A stretch of DNA of 64,000 nt, taken from the NCBI GenBank assembly GCA_034666985.1, contig JAXDKS010000003.1:1-64000 (forward strand), written 5' to 3'. Shown here piece by piece: positions 8,097-17,122 of the stretch. Position 1 is the stretch's first letter; each line of letters starts with the position of its first letter. The notes under the pieces are model-generated. The model was given only the letters and a program-made list of their open reading frames with translations, was not told where the DNA came from and ran no database searches. The DNA comes from DATARR01 sp034666985 (lineage in GTDB: Bacteria; Acidobacteriota; Thermoanaerobaculia; Multivoradales; UBA5704). Position numbers and translations under genes: made by a program.

Positions 8097-8435
8097 ATGT
8101 ATGCAGTGATCGAAAGTGGTGGCAAGCAATACCGTGTCTCCCCCGGGGACCTGATCGACGTCGAGCTCCTCTCCGGCTCCGAGGAGGGGAAGTCCGAGGC
8201 GGGGAAGTCAATCCGCTTCGACCGTGTTCTGGCGGTGGTGGGGGACAATGGCCCCCAGCTCGGCGGCTCCCTGGAAGGCGCCGCGGTGACCGCCTCCCTG
8301 GTGGGCGAGGTGCTGGGGCCGAAGATCCGCGTGTTCAAGAAGAAGAAGCGTACGACCTACCGTCGGACCACCGGCCACCGGCAGCACATGCACCGGGTCC
8401 GGATCGACGAGATCCAGTTGCCGTCCTCCCGCTAG
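8097..8435 (+). CDS. rplU: 50S ribosomal protein L21
   Basis: 112 residues starting MYAVIESGGKQYRVSPGD, the invariant L21 opening, and ending with the basic RTTYRRTTGHRQHMHRVRIDEI tail that contacts 23S rRNA. The N-terminal half carries a slightly longer loop (SGSEEGKSEAGKSIRFDRVLAV) than E. coli L21. It is first in the L21-L27-Obg-NadD-RsfS series, with rpmA 24 bp downstream. Confidence 0.97.
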   Translation: MYAVIESGGKQYRVSPGDLIDVELLSGSEEGKSEAGKSIRFDRVLAVVGDNGPQLGGSLEGAAVTASLVGEVLGPKIRVFKKKKRTTYRRTTGHRQHMHRVRIDEIQLPSSR

Positions 8436-8459
8436 GGGGCCCGGCAGGAGATTCAGCTC

Positions 8460-8732
8460 ATGGCACATAAGAAAGGACAGGGCTCCAGCCGCAACGGCCG
8501 CGACTCCAACTCCCAGCACCTGGGCGTGAAGGCGTTCGGCGGCCAGTTGGTGACGGGGGGCTCGATCATCGTTCGTCAGCGCGGCACCAAGTTCTTCCCC
8601 GGCCAGAACGTCGGCCAGGGCAAGGACGACACCCTCTTCGCCAAGCTCGACGGCTTCGTGAAGTTCCAGGACCGGGGGCGGCGCGGGAAGTTCGTCCACG
8701 TCATCCTTCCCTCCGCGCCAGCCGCCGAATAG
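8460..8732 (+). CDS. rpmA: 50S ribosomal protein L27
   Basis: 90 residues: MAHKKGQGSSRNGRDSNSQHLGVK is the conserved N-terminal tail that reaches the peptidyl-transferase centre, followed by GGQLVTGGSIIVRQRGTKFFPGQNVG. It lacks the Firmicutes-type cleaved N-terminal extension. Between rplU and obgE in the conserved operon. Confidence 0.98.
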   Translation: MAHKKGQGSSRNGRDSNSQHLGVKAFGGQLVTGGSIIVRQRGTKFFPGQNVGQGKDDTLFAKLDGFVKFQDRGRRGKFVHVILPSAPAAE

Positions 8733-8785
8733 CCGGGGGCCGGGCGGGCTGCCCGGCCTCTTCCGTTTTCTTCCCTGAACCGACC

Positions 8786-9829
8786 TTGATCTTCCTCGAC
8801 GAAGCCGCCATCCACGTCCGGGCCGGGCGTGGCGGCAACGGCATCATGGCCTTCCGGCGGGAGAAGTTCGTCCCGCGAGGGGGGCCCTCGGGCGGTGACG
8901 GCGGCCACGGGGGCTCGGTCTACCTGGTGGGGCACGCCAACCGCAACACCCTCTACCACCTGCGCTTCGCCTCGCTGTACGCCGCCGAGCGCGGCCGCCA
9001 CGGCGAGGGCTCCAACAAGACGGGCCGGGACGGGGACGACCTCGAGGTCGCGGTCCCCCTGGGCACGGTGGTCTACGACGCCGAGACGGACGAGCGACTT
9101 GGCGAGGTCCTCGCCGACGGCGAGCGGCTGCTCGTCGCCGCCGGCGGCCGGGGCGGCCGCGGCAACGCCCGCTTCGCCACCGCCACCAACCAGGCGCCCC
9201 GCCGGGCCGATCCCGGAGAGGAGGGCGCGGAGCGGCACCTGCGCCTGGAGCTGAAGCTGCTGGCCGACGTGGGCGTCATCGGCCTGCCCAACGCGGGCAA
9301 GTCGACCCTGATCAGCGTCGTCTCCGCGGCCCGGCCCAAGATCGCCGACTATCCGTTCACCACCCTGGTGCCGCAGCTCGGCGTGGTGGCCGAGGGCCCC
9401 CTCTCGGAGCCCTTCGTCATCGCCGACCTGCCGGGTCTCATCGCCGGCGCGGCCCAGGGAGCGGGGCTCGGCATCCAGTTCCTGCGTCACGTCGAGCGCT
9501 GCCGGGTGCTCCTCCACCTGGTGGACCTCTCGGGCATCTCGGAGGGGGAAGGGAGCGCCGCCACCGATCTCGCGGTGGTGGAGCACGAGCTCGGCGCCTT
9601 CAACCCGGAGCTGATGACGCGGCCGCGGCTGATCGTGGGCAGCAAGCTCGACTCCGCTCTCCCCGAGCGACAGGAGGAGCTGCGCCGGGCCGCGGACGAG
9701 CGAGGCCTCCCCTACTTCGAGATCAGCTCCGCCACCAACGAAGGGGTGAAGCGCCTGGTCGGAGAGCTGGCGCAGCGGCTGCAGTCGACTGCCAAAGCCC
9801 AAGCGCCGGAGACGGCAGAGCCGGCATGA
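8786..9829 (+). CDS. obgE: GTPase Obg, ribosome assembly factor
   Basis: 347 residues from TTG 8786; the N-terminus IFLDEAAIHVRAGRGGNG matches Obg exactly, so the TTG start is required. The glycine-rich Obg fold covers residues 1 to about 158 (GGPSGGDGGHGGSVYLVG). The G domain follows with G1 GLPNAGKST (from about residue 167), G3 DLPGLI, and G4 in the GSKLD region (NKxD variant). It acts in 50S subunit maturation and the stress response. The stop overlaps the nadD start (ATGA), indicating translational coupling. Confidence 0.97.
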   Translation: MIFLDEAAIHVRAGRGGNGIMAFRREKFVPRGGPSGGDGGHGGSVYLVGHANRNTLYHLRFASLYAAERGRHGEGSNKTGRDGDDLEVAVPLGTVVYDAETDERLGEVLADGERLLVAAGGRGGRGNARFATATNQAPRRADPGEEGAERHLRLELKLLADVGVIGLPNAGKSTLISVVSAARPKIADYPFTTLVPQLGVVAEGPLSEPFVIADLPGLIAGAAQGAGLGIQFLRHVERCRVLLHLVDLSGISEGEGSAATDLAVVEHELGAFNPELMTRPRLIVGSKLDSALPERQEELRRAADERGLPYFEISSATNEGVKRLVGELAQRLQSTAKAQAPETAEPA

Positions 9830-10428
9830 AGGTCGGCCTCTTCGGCGGCAGCTTCGACCCCATTCACCGCGGGCACATCGAGCCTGTGCGGGAGGCCCGC
9901 CGCCTGCTGGGGCTCGACCGGGTGATCTATCTGCCCACGGCCACGCCGCCGCACAAGCCCCGGCGGGCTCTCGCTCCGGCCCACGCCCGCTACGCCATGG
10001 TGGAGCTGGCCCTGCTCGGTGAGGAGGGGCTCTACGCCTCGGCCCACGAGCTGACTCCGGACCGTCCGGCCTATACGGTCGAGACCCTGGAGCACTTCCG
10101 GAAGGAGATGCCGGACGCCGAGCTCCACCTGTTGATCGGCGGCGACTCCCTGGCCGACTTCCACCACTGGGTCCGCTGGCAGGAGATCGCGGCGGCCGCC
10201 CGGCTGGTGGTGCTCGCCCGCCCCGGCTGGGACCTGGAGTCGTTCCCCCTGGACCCCGGCGTGGCCGCCCTGGCGCGGACCGACCGCGTCCTCCTGCTCC
10301 GCCAGCCGCCGGTGGACGTGTCGTCCACCCGGTTGCGCGAGCTGCTGACCTCGGGACAGCCTCTTCCCTCGGGGGCCATCCCGGACTTGGTGGTACGATA
10401 CGTGCAGAAATACGACCTCTACCGATGA
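9826..10428 (+). CDS. nadD: Nicotinate-nucleotide adenylyltransferase
   Basis: 200 residues. The nucleotidyltransferase signature GGSFDPIHRGH lies at residues 5-15 and the second ATP motif SSTRLRE near the C-terminus. It transfers AMP from ATP to nicotinate mononucleotide, the step before NAD synthetase. The start ATG overlaps the obgE stop, and its own stop overlaps the rsfS start (ATGA), so three genes are translationally coupled. Confidence 0.96.
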   Translation: MKVGLFGGSFDPIHRGHIEPVREARRLLGLDRVIYLPTATPPHKPRRALAPAHARYAMVELALLGEEGLYASAHELTPDRPAYTVETLEHFRKEMPDAELHLLIGGDSLADFHHWVRWQEIAAAARLVVLARPGWDLESFPLDPGVAALARTDRVLLLRQPPVDVSSTRLRELLTSGQPLPSGAIPDLVVRYVQKYDLYR

Positions 10429-10808
10429 ATCCAGAGACCATCGCTCATCCCGTCCTCACCGACACCGCCCAGCGAGTCCGTGAAGCCGTTGCCGCTGCCG
10501 AAGATCGCAAGGCGCTGGACCTCAAGGTCCTGCACCTGCAGAAGGTCAGCGACTTCACCGACTACTTCCTGATCTGCAGCGGCACCAACGAGCGCCAGGT
10601 GCAGGCCATCGCCGACGGCGTGCAGGAGCGGCTGCGCGCGAACCGCGTGCGCCCCCTGCACGTCGAAGGCTACAACCGCGGCCAGTGGGTGCTCCTCGAC
10701 TATGGGGACCTCGTGGTGCACGTCTTCCAGGAGGAGCCGCGGCGGTTCTACGCCCTCGAGCGCCTGTGGGGGGACGCGCCGGACGTGACGGCCGAGCTCC
10801 GCGAGTGA
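10425..10808 (+). CDS. rsfS: Ribosome silencing factor RsfS
   Basis: 127 residues with the DUF143/Iojap core: ALDLKVLHLQKVSDFTDYFLICSGTNERQVQAIADGV, then WVLLDYGDLVVHVFQEEPRRFYALERLWGDAP. It binds L14 on the 50S subunit and blocks subunit joining under starvation. It overlaps nadD by 4 nt. The genuine next gene starts 6 nt after the stop. Confidence 0.96.
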   Translation: MNPETIAHPVLTDTAQRVREAVAAAEDRKALDLKVLHLQKVSDFTDYFLICSGTNERQVQAIADGVQERLRANRVRPLHVEGYNRGQWVLLDYGDLVVHVFQEEPRRFYALERLWGDAPDVTAELRE

Positions 10809-10813
10809 CCCCG

Positions 10814-11761
10814 ATGTCTGGGGGATTCGCGGCATTCGGGGCATCCGCGGCATCCCCCCTCGGCCTCTCCCGCCTGCTGCAGGATTTCCCCGCCCTGGCC
10901 GAGAGCCTGCGGGGGATCGAGCGCGCCGCGGCCACCGAGGCCCCCGTGCTCCTCCTGGGCGAGCCCGGCACCGGCCGCTCGACCCTGGCCCGGGCCCTCC
11001 ACGACGCCAGCCCACGGTCCGCCGGTCCTCTGGTGGAGGTGGACCCGGGCTCGATCCCCAGCACGCTCTTCGAGAGCGAGTTCTTCGGCTACCGCCCCGG
11101 CGCCTTCACCGGCGCCGAGCGGGCGAGCGAGGGGCGGGTGGCGCGGGCCGAGGGGGGAACGCTCGTCCTCGACCACGTGGAAGAGCTCCCCCTGCCCTCG
11201 CAGCCCAAGCTGCTGCGGCTGGTGGCGGAGCGGCGCTACGCTCCTCTGGGCGGCGTGGAGACCGGGGCTGATGTCCGCTTCGTCGCCATCGGCTCCGAGG
11301 ACCTCCCCCGGCGGGTGGCCCGCGAGACCTTCCGCCCCGACCTCTTCTACCGCCTCGAGGTCCTGGCTTTCCGCCTCCTCACGCTGCGCGAGCGCCGCGC
11401 CGACCTGCCGCGCATCCTCGACCACCTCCTCGCCGACCTCGGCGAGCGCTTCGGCGTTCCCGATCCTGCCCTCGCTCCCCGTGCCCGGGCCTGGATGCTC
11501 GACTACTCCTGGCCGGGCAACCTGCGGCAGCTCCGCAACTCCCTGGAGCGGGGCCTGATCCTCGCCGAGGGAGGGCCGGTCGATCCGCCGATCCCCGAGG
11601 GCACCCACGAGGCCCGGCCCCGCCCCCTCGTCGAGGTGGAGAAGGAGCAGATCCGCAACGCCCTCGCCTACACCCGCGGCCACCAGGGGCGGGCCGCGGA
11701 GCTGCTGGGGATCAGCCGCAAGGCGCTGTGGGAGAAGCGGCGGCGATACGGGATTCCGTAA
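10814..11761 (+). CDS. Sigma-54-type AAA+ protein with Fis HTH and degenerate ATPase motifs
   Basis: 315 residues without a receiver or other sensor domain. The AAA+ core shows FFGYRPGAFTGA (the sigma-54-contacting GAFTGA loop, near residue 95), RPDLFYRL and the C-terminal Fis-type helix-turn-helix (GRAAELLGISRKALWEKRRRYGI). Two catalytic positions are unusual: the Walker A lysine is Arg (GEPGTGRST, near residue 50) and the Walker B region is LVLDHVEEL instead of the usual DE. Either ATP hydrolysis is impaired and the protein acts as a modified regulator, or the motif tolerates change. It is 6 nt after rsfS, so it is co-transcribed with the ribosome-assembly operon. Confidence 0.85.
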   Translation: MSGGFAAFGASAASPLGLSRLLQDFPALAESLRGIERAAATEAPVLLLGEPGTGRSTLARALHDASPRSAGPLVEVDPGSIPSTLFESEFFGYRPGAFTGAERASEGRVARAEGGTLVLDHVEELPLPSQPKLLRLVAERRYAPLGGVETGADVRFVAIGSEDLPRRVARETFRPDLFYRLEVLAFRLLTLRERRADLPRILDHLLADLGERFGVPDPALAPRARAWMLDYSWPGNLRQLRNSLERGLILAEGGPVDPPIPEGTHEARPRPLVEVEKEQIRNALAYTRGHQGRAAELLGISRKALWEKRRRYGIP

Positions 11762-11776
11762 AGCCCCTCCCCCCGG

Positions 11777-11884
11777 CCCTCTTCTCCCACCGCCCTCCCC
11801 CCAACCGGGAGAAGAGGGAGAACAGCAAGAACGCTCCAACCACGTTCCCCTCTCCCGGTCGGGGGGAGTGCGGTGGGAGAGGGG
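11777..11884. terminator. Two consecutive hairpins between convergent genes
   Basis: The first stem is 12 bp perfect (11777-11788 with 11807-11818). The second is 10 bp perfect (CCCCTCTCCC 11847-11856 with 11875-11884) followed by ACAGGGGTGAGGGT. The second resembles the dispersed CCCCTCTCC..GGAGAGGGG-TGGGGTGAGG intergenic palindrome also present at 19281. Likely bidirectional terminators for the AAA+ gene and the DUF309 gene. Confidence 0.6.
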
Positions 11885-11908
11885 ACAGGGGTGAGGGTTC
11901 GGGGCCCG

Positions 11909-12319
11909 TCAGGCGACAGCGGAGGGATCGAGAACGCGGAGGACAGGAACCGGCGGCAGCTCCCCCTCTTTCCTCTCCAGCCAAGCCTCCCACACCCCCA
12001 CGTGATCCAGCAACCCTGCGATATCCAGTCCGCACGCCGCGGGCGCGTAGGGCTCCAGGCGCGCCCGCGCCTTGGCGAGGGTCCGGCCCGGAGCGTCCTG
12101 CCGTTTCAGATCGAGGAACTGGTGGAGCGCGGCGGCGACCTGGATCAGGCCCTGGAACAGGTCCTTGGGCTCCGGCGTCGTGGAACGCCAGATATCCTCC
12201 CAGACCTCATGGGAGTCGTAGAACTCCCCGCGATTGAAGAGCTCGATCCCCTCCAGGAACAGCCGCCGCCGCTCCTCGGGGCTGAGATTCGGGTGCAGCA
12301 CCCGCTGTCCGCCGACCAT
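11909..12319 (-). CDS. DUF309 domain-containing protein
   Basis: 136 residues with the DUF309 helical signature GIELFNRGEFYDSHEVWEDIWR and LFQGLIQVAAALHQFLDLKRQ. The conserved H, E and W residues (FYDSHEVWE) are present. The function is unknown; the family is small, all-alpha and cytoplasmic. It ends against two hairpins and is the downstream neighbour of the HD-GYP gene on the same strand, with a 39-nt gap. Confidence 0.88.
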   Translation of the reverse strand: MVGGQRVLHPNLSPEERRRLFLEGIELFNRGEFYDSHEVWEDIWRSTTPEPKDLFQGLIQVAAALHQFLDLKRQDAPGRTLAKARARLEPYAPAACGLDIAGLLDHVGVWEAWLERKEGELPPVPVLRVLDPSAVA

Positions 12320-12358
12320 GCCCCGAGTCTGTCAGACCCGATCCAAAATCAAAAATCT

Positions 12359-13411
12359 CTAGGCTTCCGCCCGCCGTTCCGGCTCAGGCTCGGCCAGCGA
12401 GTCCAGCAGGTCCGCCGGCAGCGACAGCCCCGGGTGGACCCGCTTGCACAGCTCGCGCAGGCGGCGCAGCTCCACCTCGGGGAGGGCGCCGAAGGACTCG
12501 ACGATCTGCGGGTCGAGCTGCTGGCCCGCCACCCGCTGCAGCTCGTTGACGGCCACCTGGTGGCTGCGGGCGCGCCGGTAGGGGCGGTCGGAGGTGATGG
12601 CGTCGTAGGTGTCCACCACGGCGAAGATGCGGGCGGCGAGGGGGATCTCCCCGCCCGCGATCCCGCGGGGGTAGCCGGTGCCGTCCCAGCGCTCGTGGTG
12701 ACTGTAGATGATGTCGAGCGCCGTCGCCTGGAGGAAGCTGACCTCGGCCAGCATGTCGAATCCCCAGGTGGGGTGCTGCTTCATGATGTGCCACTCGTCG
12801 TCCGTGAGAGGACCCATCTTGCGCAGGATCTCGTCGGGGACGACCATCTTGCCCACGTCGTGGAGCAGCGCGCCCCACTCGATGGCCTTGAGCTCGCCGC
12901 CGTGAATGCCCAGGGCCTTGGAGAGGGTCATGGCATAGAGGGAAACGCGGAAGGAGTGGCCGCTGGTCTCGTGGTCGCGGGCGTCGGCTGCCGTCACGAT
13001 CGCTCCCACGGCCTCCACGTACGACCGCTCGCGGGCGCGCTGCGACTCTTCCAGGGAGATGGCGAGATTGCGGAAGGTCTCCTCGATCAGCCGCACCTCG
13101 CTGCCGCCGCCGGCGGCGCGGAAATCGCTGTGGAGCTGCCCCGTCTTCGCCATCGCCGACATCGTCTCCGCGAGGCGCCGCAGGGGAAGCCGGATGCGCT
13201 GCACCACCCACAGCGCCGCGCCGGCCGCCAGGATGCCGGCGGACAGACCGATGAACAGCAGGTTCCAACCGATCTGGCGCGCGAGCTCGGGATCGTCGGA
13301 CACCAACACCAGCTCGTAGACCAGCAGCAGGGCGACGCCCAGGACCGCCGCCGCGATGGCGGCGGTGAAGAGGGCGGATTTAGTGCGCAGATTCAAAGTG
13401 ACGAGCTCCAT
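12359..13411 (-). CDS. Membrane-anchored HD-GYP domain phosphodiesterase
   Basis: 350 residues from ATG 13411 (MELVTLNLRTKSALF). Two membrane segments (about 12-32 and 45-67) and a HAMP-like linker (RIRLPLRRLAETMSAMAKTG) lead into the HD-GYP domain: GHSFRVSLYAMTLSKAL, the HD pair in LLHDVGKM, HHERWDGTGYPRGIAG (GYP motif) and DTYDAITSDRPYR. The expected activity is cyclic-di-GMP hydrolysis at the inner membrane. A longer frame reaching 13615 exists but its extra residues are low-complexity and precede the hydrophobic anchor. Confidence 0.9.
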   Translation of the reverse strand: MELVTLNLRTKSALFTAAIAAAVLGVALLLVYELVLVSDDPELARQIGWNLLFIGLSAGILAAGAALWVVQRIRLPLRRLAETMSAMAKTGQLHSDFRAAGGGSEVRLIEETFRNLAISLEESQRARERSYVEAVGAIVTAADARDHETSGHSFRVSLYAMTLSKALGIHGGELKAIEWGALLHDVGKMVVPDEILRKMGPLTDDEWHIMKQHPTWGFDMLAEVSFLQATALDIIYSHHERWDGTGYPRGIAGGEIPLAARIFAVVDTYDAITSDRPYRRARSHQVAVNELQRVAGQQLDPQIVESFGALPEVELRRLRELCKRVHPGLSLPADLLDSLAEPEPERRAEA

Positions 13412-13691
13412 TCCGCCCGGGATTGGCGGGCGTCCTGCCGAACGCTCTCTTTCGTGCGAAATTAAACGGAGTATACGCGAGGCTGGGGCGTTTTGCGATG
13501 CATGGCGAGATTTCTGCCCGGAGGTGCGCAGGCACGGCCAGACGGCGGGCCGGGCGGGACCGGGCTCGCCGGGAGCGACGGGGGCTCCGAACGGAGTCGC
13601 ATCCTGAGACCTCATTCACACAAGAAGGTGCTTCTCCCGCTGGTTTTCGCGCCGTCCGGACGGGATGTCCCTGTTACGATCTCGTTTCATC

Positions 13692-15074
13692 ATGACGGCC
13701 TCCTTCCGAACCTGGCGTGCTGCGGCCGCGTCCCTCGTCCTGCTCCTTGCCGCCGCTCCCGTCTTCGCGGGCTCCGCGCCGGACGCGCGAGAGATCGCGG
13801 CCGGGCTCGCCGCCCTGGGGCCGAGGGCGGACCCGGCGGCCCGTGGCCGGGCGGCGGCGTTCCTGCTCGACGCGCTGCGGCGGGCCGGGCTCCAAGGAGT
13901 GAGAGCGGTCCCCGCCGGACAGGGTCTGATCAATATCGAGGGGGTGGTGCCGGGAAAAGATTCTGAGGAGATCGTGCTGTCGGCCCATTACGACTCGGTC
14001 CCCGGGAGCCCCGGCGCGGGCGACGACGGCTCGGGGTGCGGCGTCGCCATCGCCGCCGCGGCCGACCTGAGCCGCACGCCCCTGCGGCACACCGTGCGGG
14101 TGGTCCTCTTCGACGCCGAGGAGGCGGGCCTCAAGGGGAGCGAGGCCTGGCTCCGGGGCCGGGGATCTGAGGCGAACCGCCGCATCCTGGCCGGGCTCAA
14201 CCTGGAGATGCTGGGCTGGCGGGGGAGCGCCGGGCCGGTGATCCATATCTTCGCGACGAGGATCCTGGACCGGGGCGGCCGGGTCCTCCCCCCAGGCTGG
14301 CTGGTGTACGCCGTGCAGCGGAGCGGCGCCGCGGTGGGCTGGCCCTACGCAGTGGCCGACAACCGCTTCCCCCTCTTCGCCCAGCTCCTTCTCCGCTCGG
14401 TCGACGTGCGCTTCGGAGCGGACAGCGACTCCTTCCTGCGGCGCCGCGTCCCCGCCGTGACCCTCTCGGACAGCTCGCTGTTCGATCTCGACCCCGCCTA
14501 TCACCGGTCGGCCGACGTCGCCTCCCGGCTGGATGTCCCCCGCCTGGAGCGCTGGACCCAGGCGACGGCCGCGGCCGTGCGGCGCCTGGACGTCCTGGCG
14601 GGCTCGCCCCTCTTCGAGGACCAGTATCTCGCCGTCCTGGGCCGCGTCTGGCTGCGGCGCGACCTGATCTGGATCGGCTTCCTGCTCTGGGCCCTGCTGG
14701 TCCTACGCGGCCGGCCCGGGAAGTGGAGAGGGACCTCGGCCGAGGAGCGCCGGCGGCAGATGGGGACCTACCTGCCGGGCTTCCTCTTCCGGGGCTTGAT
14801 GGTGCTGGCGATCTTCCTGGCCCCCATCTTCTCCCTCTTCCTCTGGCCGGCCGCCCTCCTCTCCCTGGCGCCACCCCGCGGGGCGGGCGCGCGGGCGGTC
14901 TGGATCGTCCTGGGCTGCCTCCCCTTCCTTCTTTTCCTCGCCGGGCTGGGCGTTGCCGTGGCTCACGGGCTCGTCCGGACCAGGGCCGGCTTCCAGGGGG
15001 AAACCGCGGCGGCCGTGCTGATCCCCGCGGCCCTGGCGGCTTACAGCGTCTCGATCGGCAGGGCCCGGCAATGA
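13692..15074 (+). CDS. M28 family zinc metallopeptidase with C-terminal membrane segments
   Basis: 460 residues. Signal peptide (AAAASLVLLLAAAPVFAGSA). The M28 core has VLSAHYDSVPGSPGAGDDGSGCG (zinc ligands His and Asp), DAEEAGLKGSEAWL (catalytic Glu plus Glu ligand) and YHRSADVASRLD (late His ligand). Beyond about residue 320 there are three to four hydrophobic segments, so the peptidase domain is extracytoplasmic and membrane-tethered. Start ATG 13692 was chosen over an earlier frame at 13665. It overlaps the next gene by 4 nt (ATGA). Confidence 0.88.
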   Translation: MTASFRTWRAAAASLVLLLAAAPVFAGSAPDAREIAAGLAALGPRADPAARGRAAAFLLDALRRAGLQGVRAVPAGQGLINIEGVVPGKDSEEIVLSAHYDSVPGSPGAGDDGSGCGVAIAAAADLSRTPLRHTVRVVLFDAEEAGLKGSEAWLRGRGSEANRRILAGLNLEMLGWRGSAGPVIHIFATRILDRGGRVLPPGWLVYAVQRSGAAVGWPYAVADNRFPLFAQLLLRSVDVRFGADSDSFLRRRVPAVTLSDSSLFDLDPAYHRSADVASRLDVPRLERWTQATAAAVRRLDVLAGSPLFEDQYLAVLGRVWLRRDLIWIGFLLWALLVLRGRPGKWRGTSAEERRRQMGTYLPGFLFRGLMVLAIFLAPIFSLFLWPAALLSLAPPRGAGARAVWIVLGCLPFLLFLAGLGVAVAHGLVRTRAGFQGETAAAVLIPAALAAYSVSIGRARQ

Positions 15075-16972
15075 GGGCAATGAGATGGATGCCCAGGATC
15101 GCGCTCGGGCTGCTGGCCTGCATTCTCGCCTCCTGCGGCGCGCGGCAAAGCGCTCATCAGGAGAAAGGGACCAACCGGCTCATCCACGAGAGCAGCCCCT
15201 ACCTGCTGCTCCATGCCCACAACCCCGTCGACTGGTACCCCTGGGGCGAGGAGGCGATCGCCAAGGCGCGGCAGGAGGACAAGCCGATCTTCCTCTCCGT
15301 CGGCTACTCCTCCTGCTACTGGTGCCACGTCATGGAGCGCGAGATCTTCTCGCGGCAGCCGATCGCCGAGCTGATGAACCGCTGGTTCGTCAACGTCAAG
15401 GTGGACCGCGAGGAGCGGCCGGACCTCGATGAGATCTACATGAACGCCAGCCAGATGCTGACGGGGAGCGGCGGCTGGCCGAACTCGATCTTCCTGACGC
15501 CGGACCTCGAGCCCTTCTTCGCCGGCAGCTACTTCCCGCCCGCAGACCGGGAGGGACGGCCGGGCTTCCCCACGGTGTTGCGGAACCTGCACGAGGCCTG
15601 GACGAATCGCCGGCCGGAGGTGAACGCCGCCGCCGCCCGGGTGGCCGCCGCCCTGCGGCAGACCCTCGCGGCGAGGAGCGCGCCGTCCCCGGAGATTCCG
15701 CCCCGGGAGAGCGCCCGCCGGGCCGTCGTGAGCCTCGAAAGCCGCTACGACGCCCGCAACGGCGGCTTCGACGGACCGCCGAAGTTCCCCAGCCCCGCCA
15801 GCCTCCTCCTGCTGTGGGACGCGGACGCCGAGGGCCGGCGCGAGGTCCTCGCCACACTGCGCAGGATGGGGCAGGGCGCGATCTACGACCAGCTCGGCGG
15901 CGGCTTCCACCGCTATACGCTCGACGCCCAGTGGCGCGTGCCCCACTTCGAGAAGATGCTCTACGACAACGCCCACCTGGCCGAGCTGCTGGCCCTCGCC
16001 TGGCAGGCCGAGAAGGACCCGGAATTCGCGCGCCTCGCCCGCGGCACCCTCGACTTCGTGCTGGCGGAGATGACGCTGCCGGAGGGTGGCTTCAAGTCGG
16101 CCATCGACGCCGAGGTCCAGGGCCAGGAGGGGGCCTGCTACACCTGGACGCGGCAGGATCTGCAGGATGTCCTCGGTCCCGAGGGGTTCGATCTGCTGGC
16201 TCCCACCTTCGGCTTCCAGGGCGAGCCGAACCTGGAGGGCGGCCGGTACACCCTCTATCTCCCGAAATCCCTGGCCGAGAGAGCGGCCGAGCTGGGGATT
16301 TCACGGGAGGAGCTGATCGCACGCCTCAACCCGTACCTGGACAAGCTGCGGGCCGCCCGCCGCCGGCGTCAGCCGCCGCGGGTGGACGACAAGGCGCTGG
16401 CGGACTGGAACGGCATGACGATCGCGGCGCTGGCCCGCGGCGGCAAGATCCTGAACGAGCCCCGGTATCTCGCGGCCGCCGGGCGCGCGGCGGACTTCGT
16501 GCTGAAGAGGTTTCGCGCGAAGGACGGCTCGCTCCTCCACGCCTGGCGGCTGGGGGAGGCGAAGATCCCGGCCTTCCTGGACGACTATGCCTTCCTCATC
16601 CGCGGCCTGCTCGCCTTCCACGAGGCGACCGGCCAGCCTCGCTGGCTCGCCGAGGCCGAGCGTCTCGCCAGCGAGATGGAGTCCCGCCTGCGCGATCCCA
16701 AAGGCGGCTACTACCTGACCGCGCCCCGCCCCCACCTCCTCTTCCAGCCCAAGACCGTGGCGGACGGGGCCATCCCCTCCGGCAACGGCATCGCCATGCT
16801 CGACCTCCTCACACTAGCCGAGCGCACGGGAAAGCCGGAGTACCGTCAGCGCGCCGAGCAGGCCGCCCGCGCCTTCGCCGGCGATCTGGCGCAGTATCCG
16901 GAGAACGTGCAGACGATCGCGCTGGCGGTTTTGAAGCTCCAGGCGCCGGGGCGCTCCAAAGTCGTGCCATGA
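15071..16972 (+). CDS. DUF255 thioredoxin-domain lipoprotein (YyaL/spermatogenesis-associated 20 family)
   Basis: 633 residues. Lipoprotein signal ending CILASCGA, then the DUF255 signature NRLIHESSPYLLLHAHNPVDWYPWGEEA and a CYWC-H active-site-like motif (SSCYWCHVMERE) in a thioredoxin fold, followed by an alpha/alpha barrel region (GGFDGPPKFPSP, ADWNGMTIAALARGG). The family role is not settled. Its first codon overlaps the M28 stop, so the two exported proteins are translationally coupled. Most homologues are cytoplasmic; the lipobox here points to the cell envelope. Confidence 0.88.
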   Translation: MRAMRWMPRIALGLLACILASCGARQSAHQEKGTNRLIHESSPYLLLHAHNPVDWYPWGEEAIAKARQEDKPIFLSVGYSSCYWCHVMEREIFSRQPIAELMNRWFVNVKVDREERPDLDEIYMNASQMLTGSGGWPNSIFLTPDLEPFFAGSYFPPADREGRPGFPTVLRNLHEAWTNRRPEVNAAAARVAAALRQTLAARSAPSPEIPPRESARRAVVSLESRYDARNGGFDGPPKFPSPASLLLLWDADAEGRREVLATLRRMGQGAIYDQLGGGFHRYTLDAQWRVPHFEKMLYDNAHLAELLALAWQAEKDPEFARLARGTLDFVLAEMTLPEGGFKSAIDAEVQGQEGACYTWTRQDLQDVLGPEGFDLLAPTFGFQGEPNLEGGRYTLYLPKSLAERAAELGISREELIARLNPYLDKLRAARRRRQPPRVDDKALADWNGMTIAALARGGKILNEPRYLAAAGRAADFVLKRFRAKDGSLLHAWRLGEAKIPAFLDDYAFLIRGLLAFHEATGQPRWLAEAERLASEMESRLRDPKGGYYLTAPRPHLLFQPKTVADGAIPSGNGIAMLDLLTLAERTGKPEYRQRAEQAARAFAGDLAQYPENVQTIALAVLKLQAPGRSKVVP

Positions 16973-17122
16973 TGGAGTCAACGTACCACAGCACTCCGGG
17001 AAAGAACCTGGACGTGGTGGACTTGACGACCTTTACCAGCCCGCCAGCACCTTGAGAAACGCCCCACCGGTACGGCCGCCTTTCAGGAGCTGATGAGCGC
17101 GGCGGAGCGATAAGAATTTCTC

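Noticed and set aside
8576..10441. 621-codon open frame on the minus strand opposite rpmA, obgE and nadD
   Set aside because: Fully antisense to well-supported genes; low-complexity Arg/Gly/Pro sequence.
11873..13465. 530-codon open frame opposite the DUF309 and HD-GYP genes
   Set aside because: Antisense to both; no start signal or family features.
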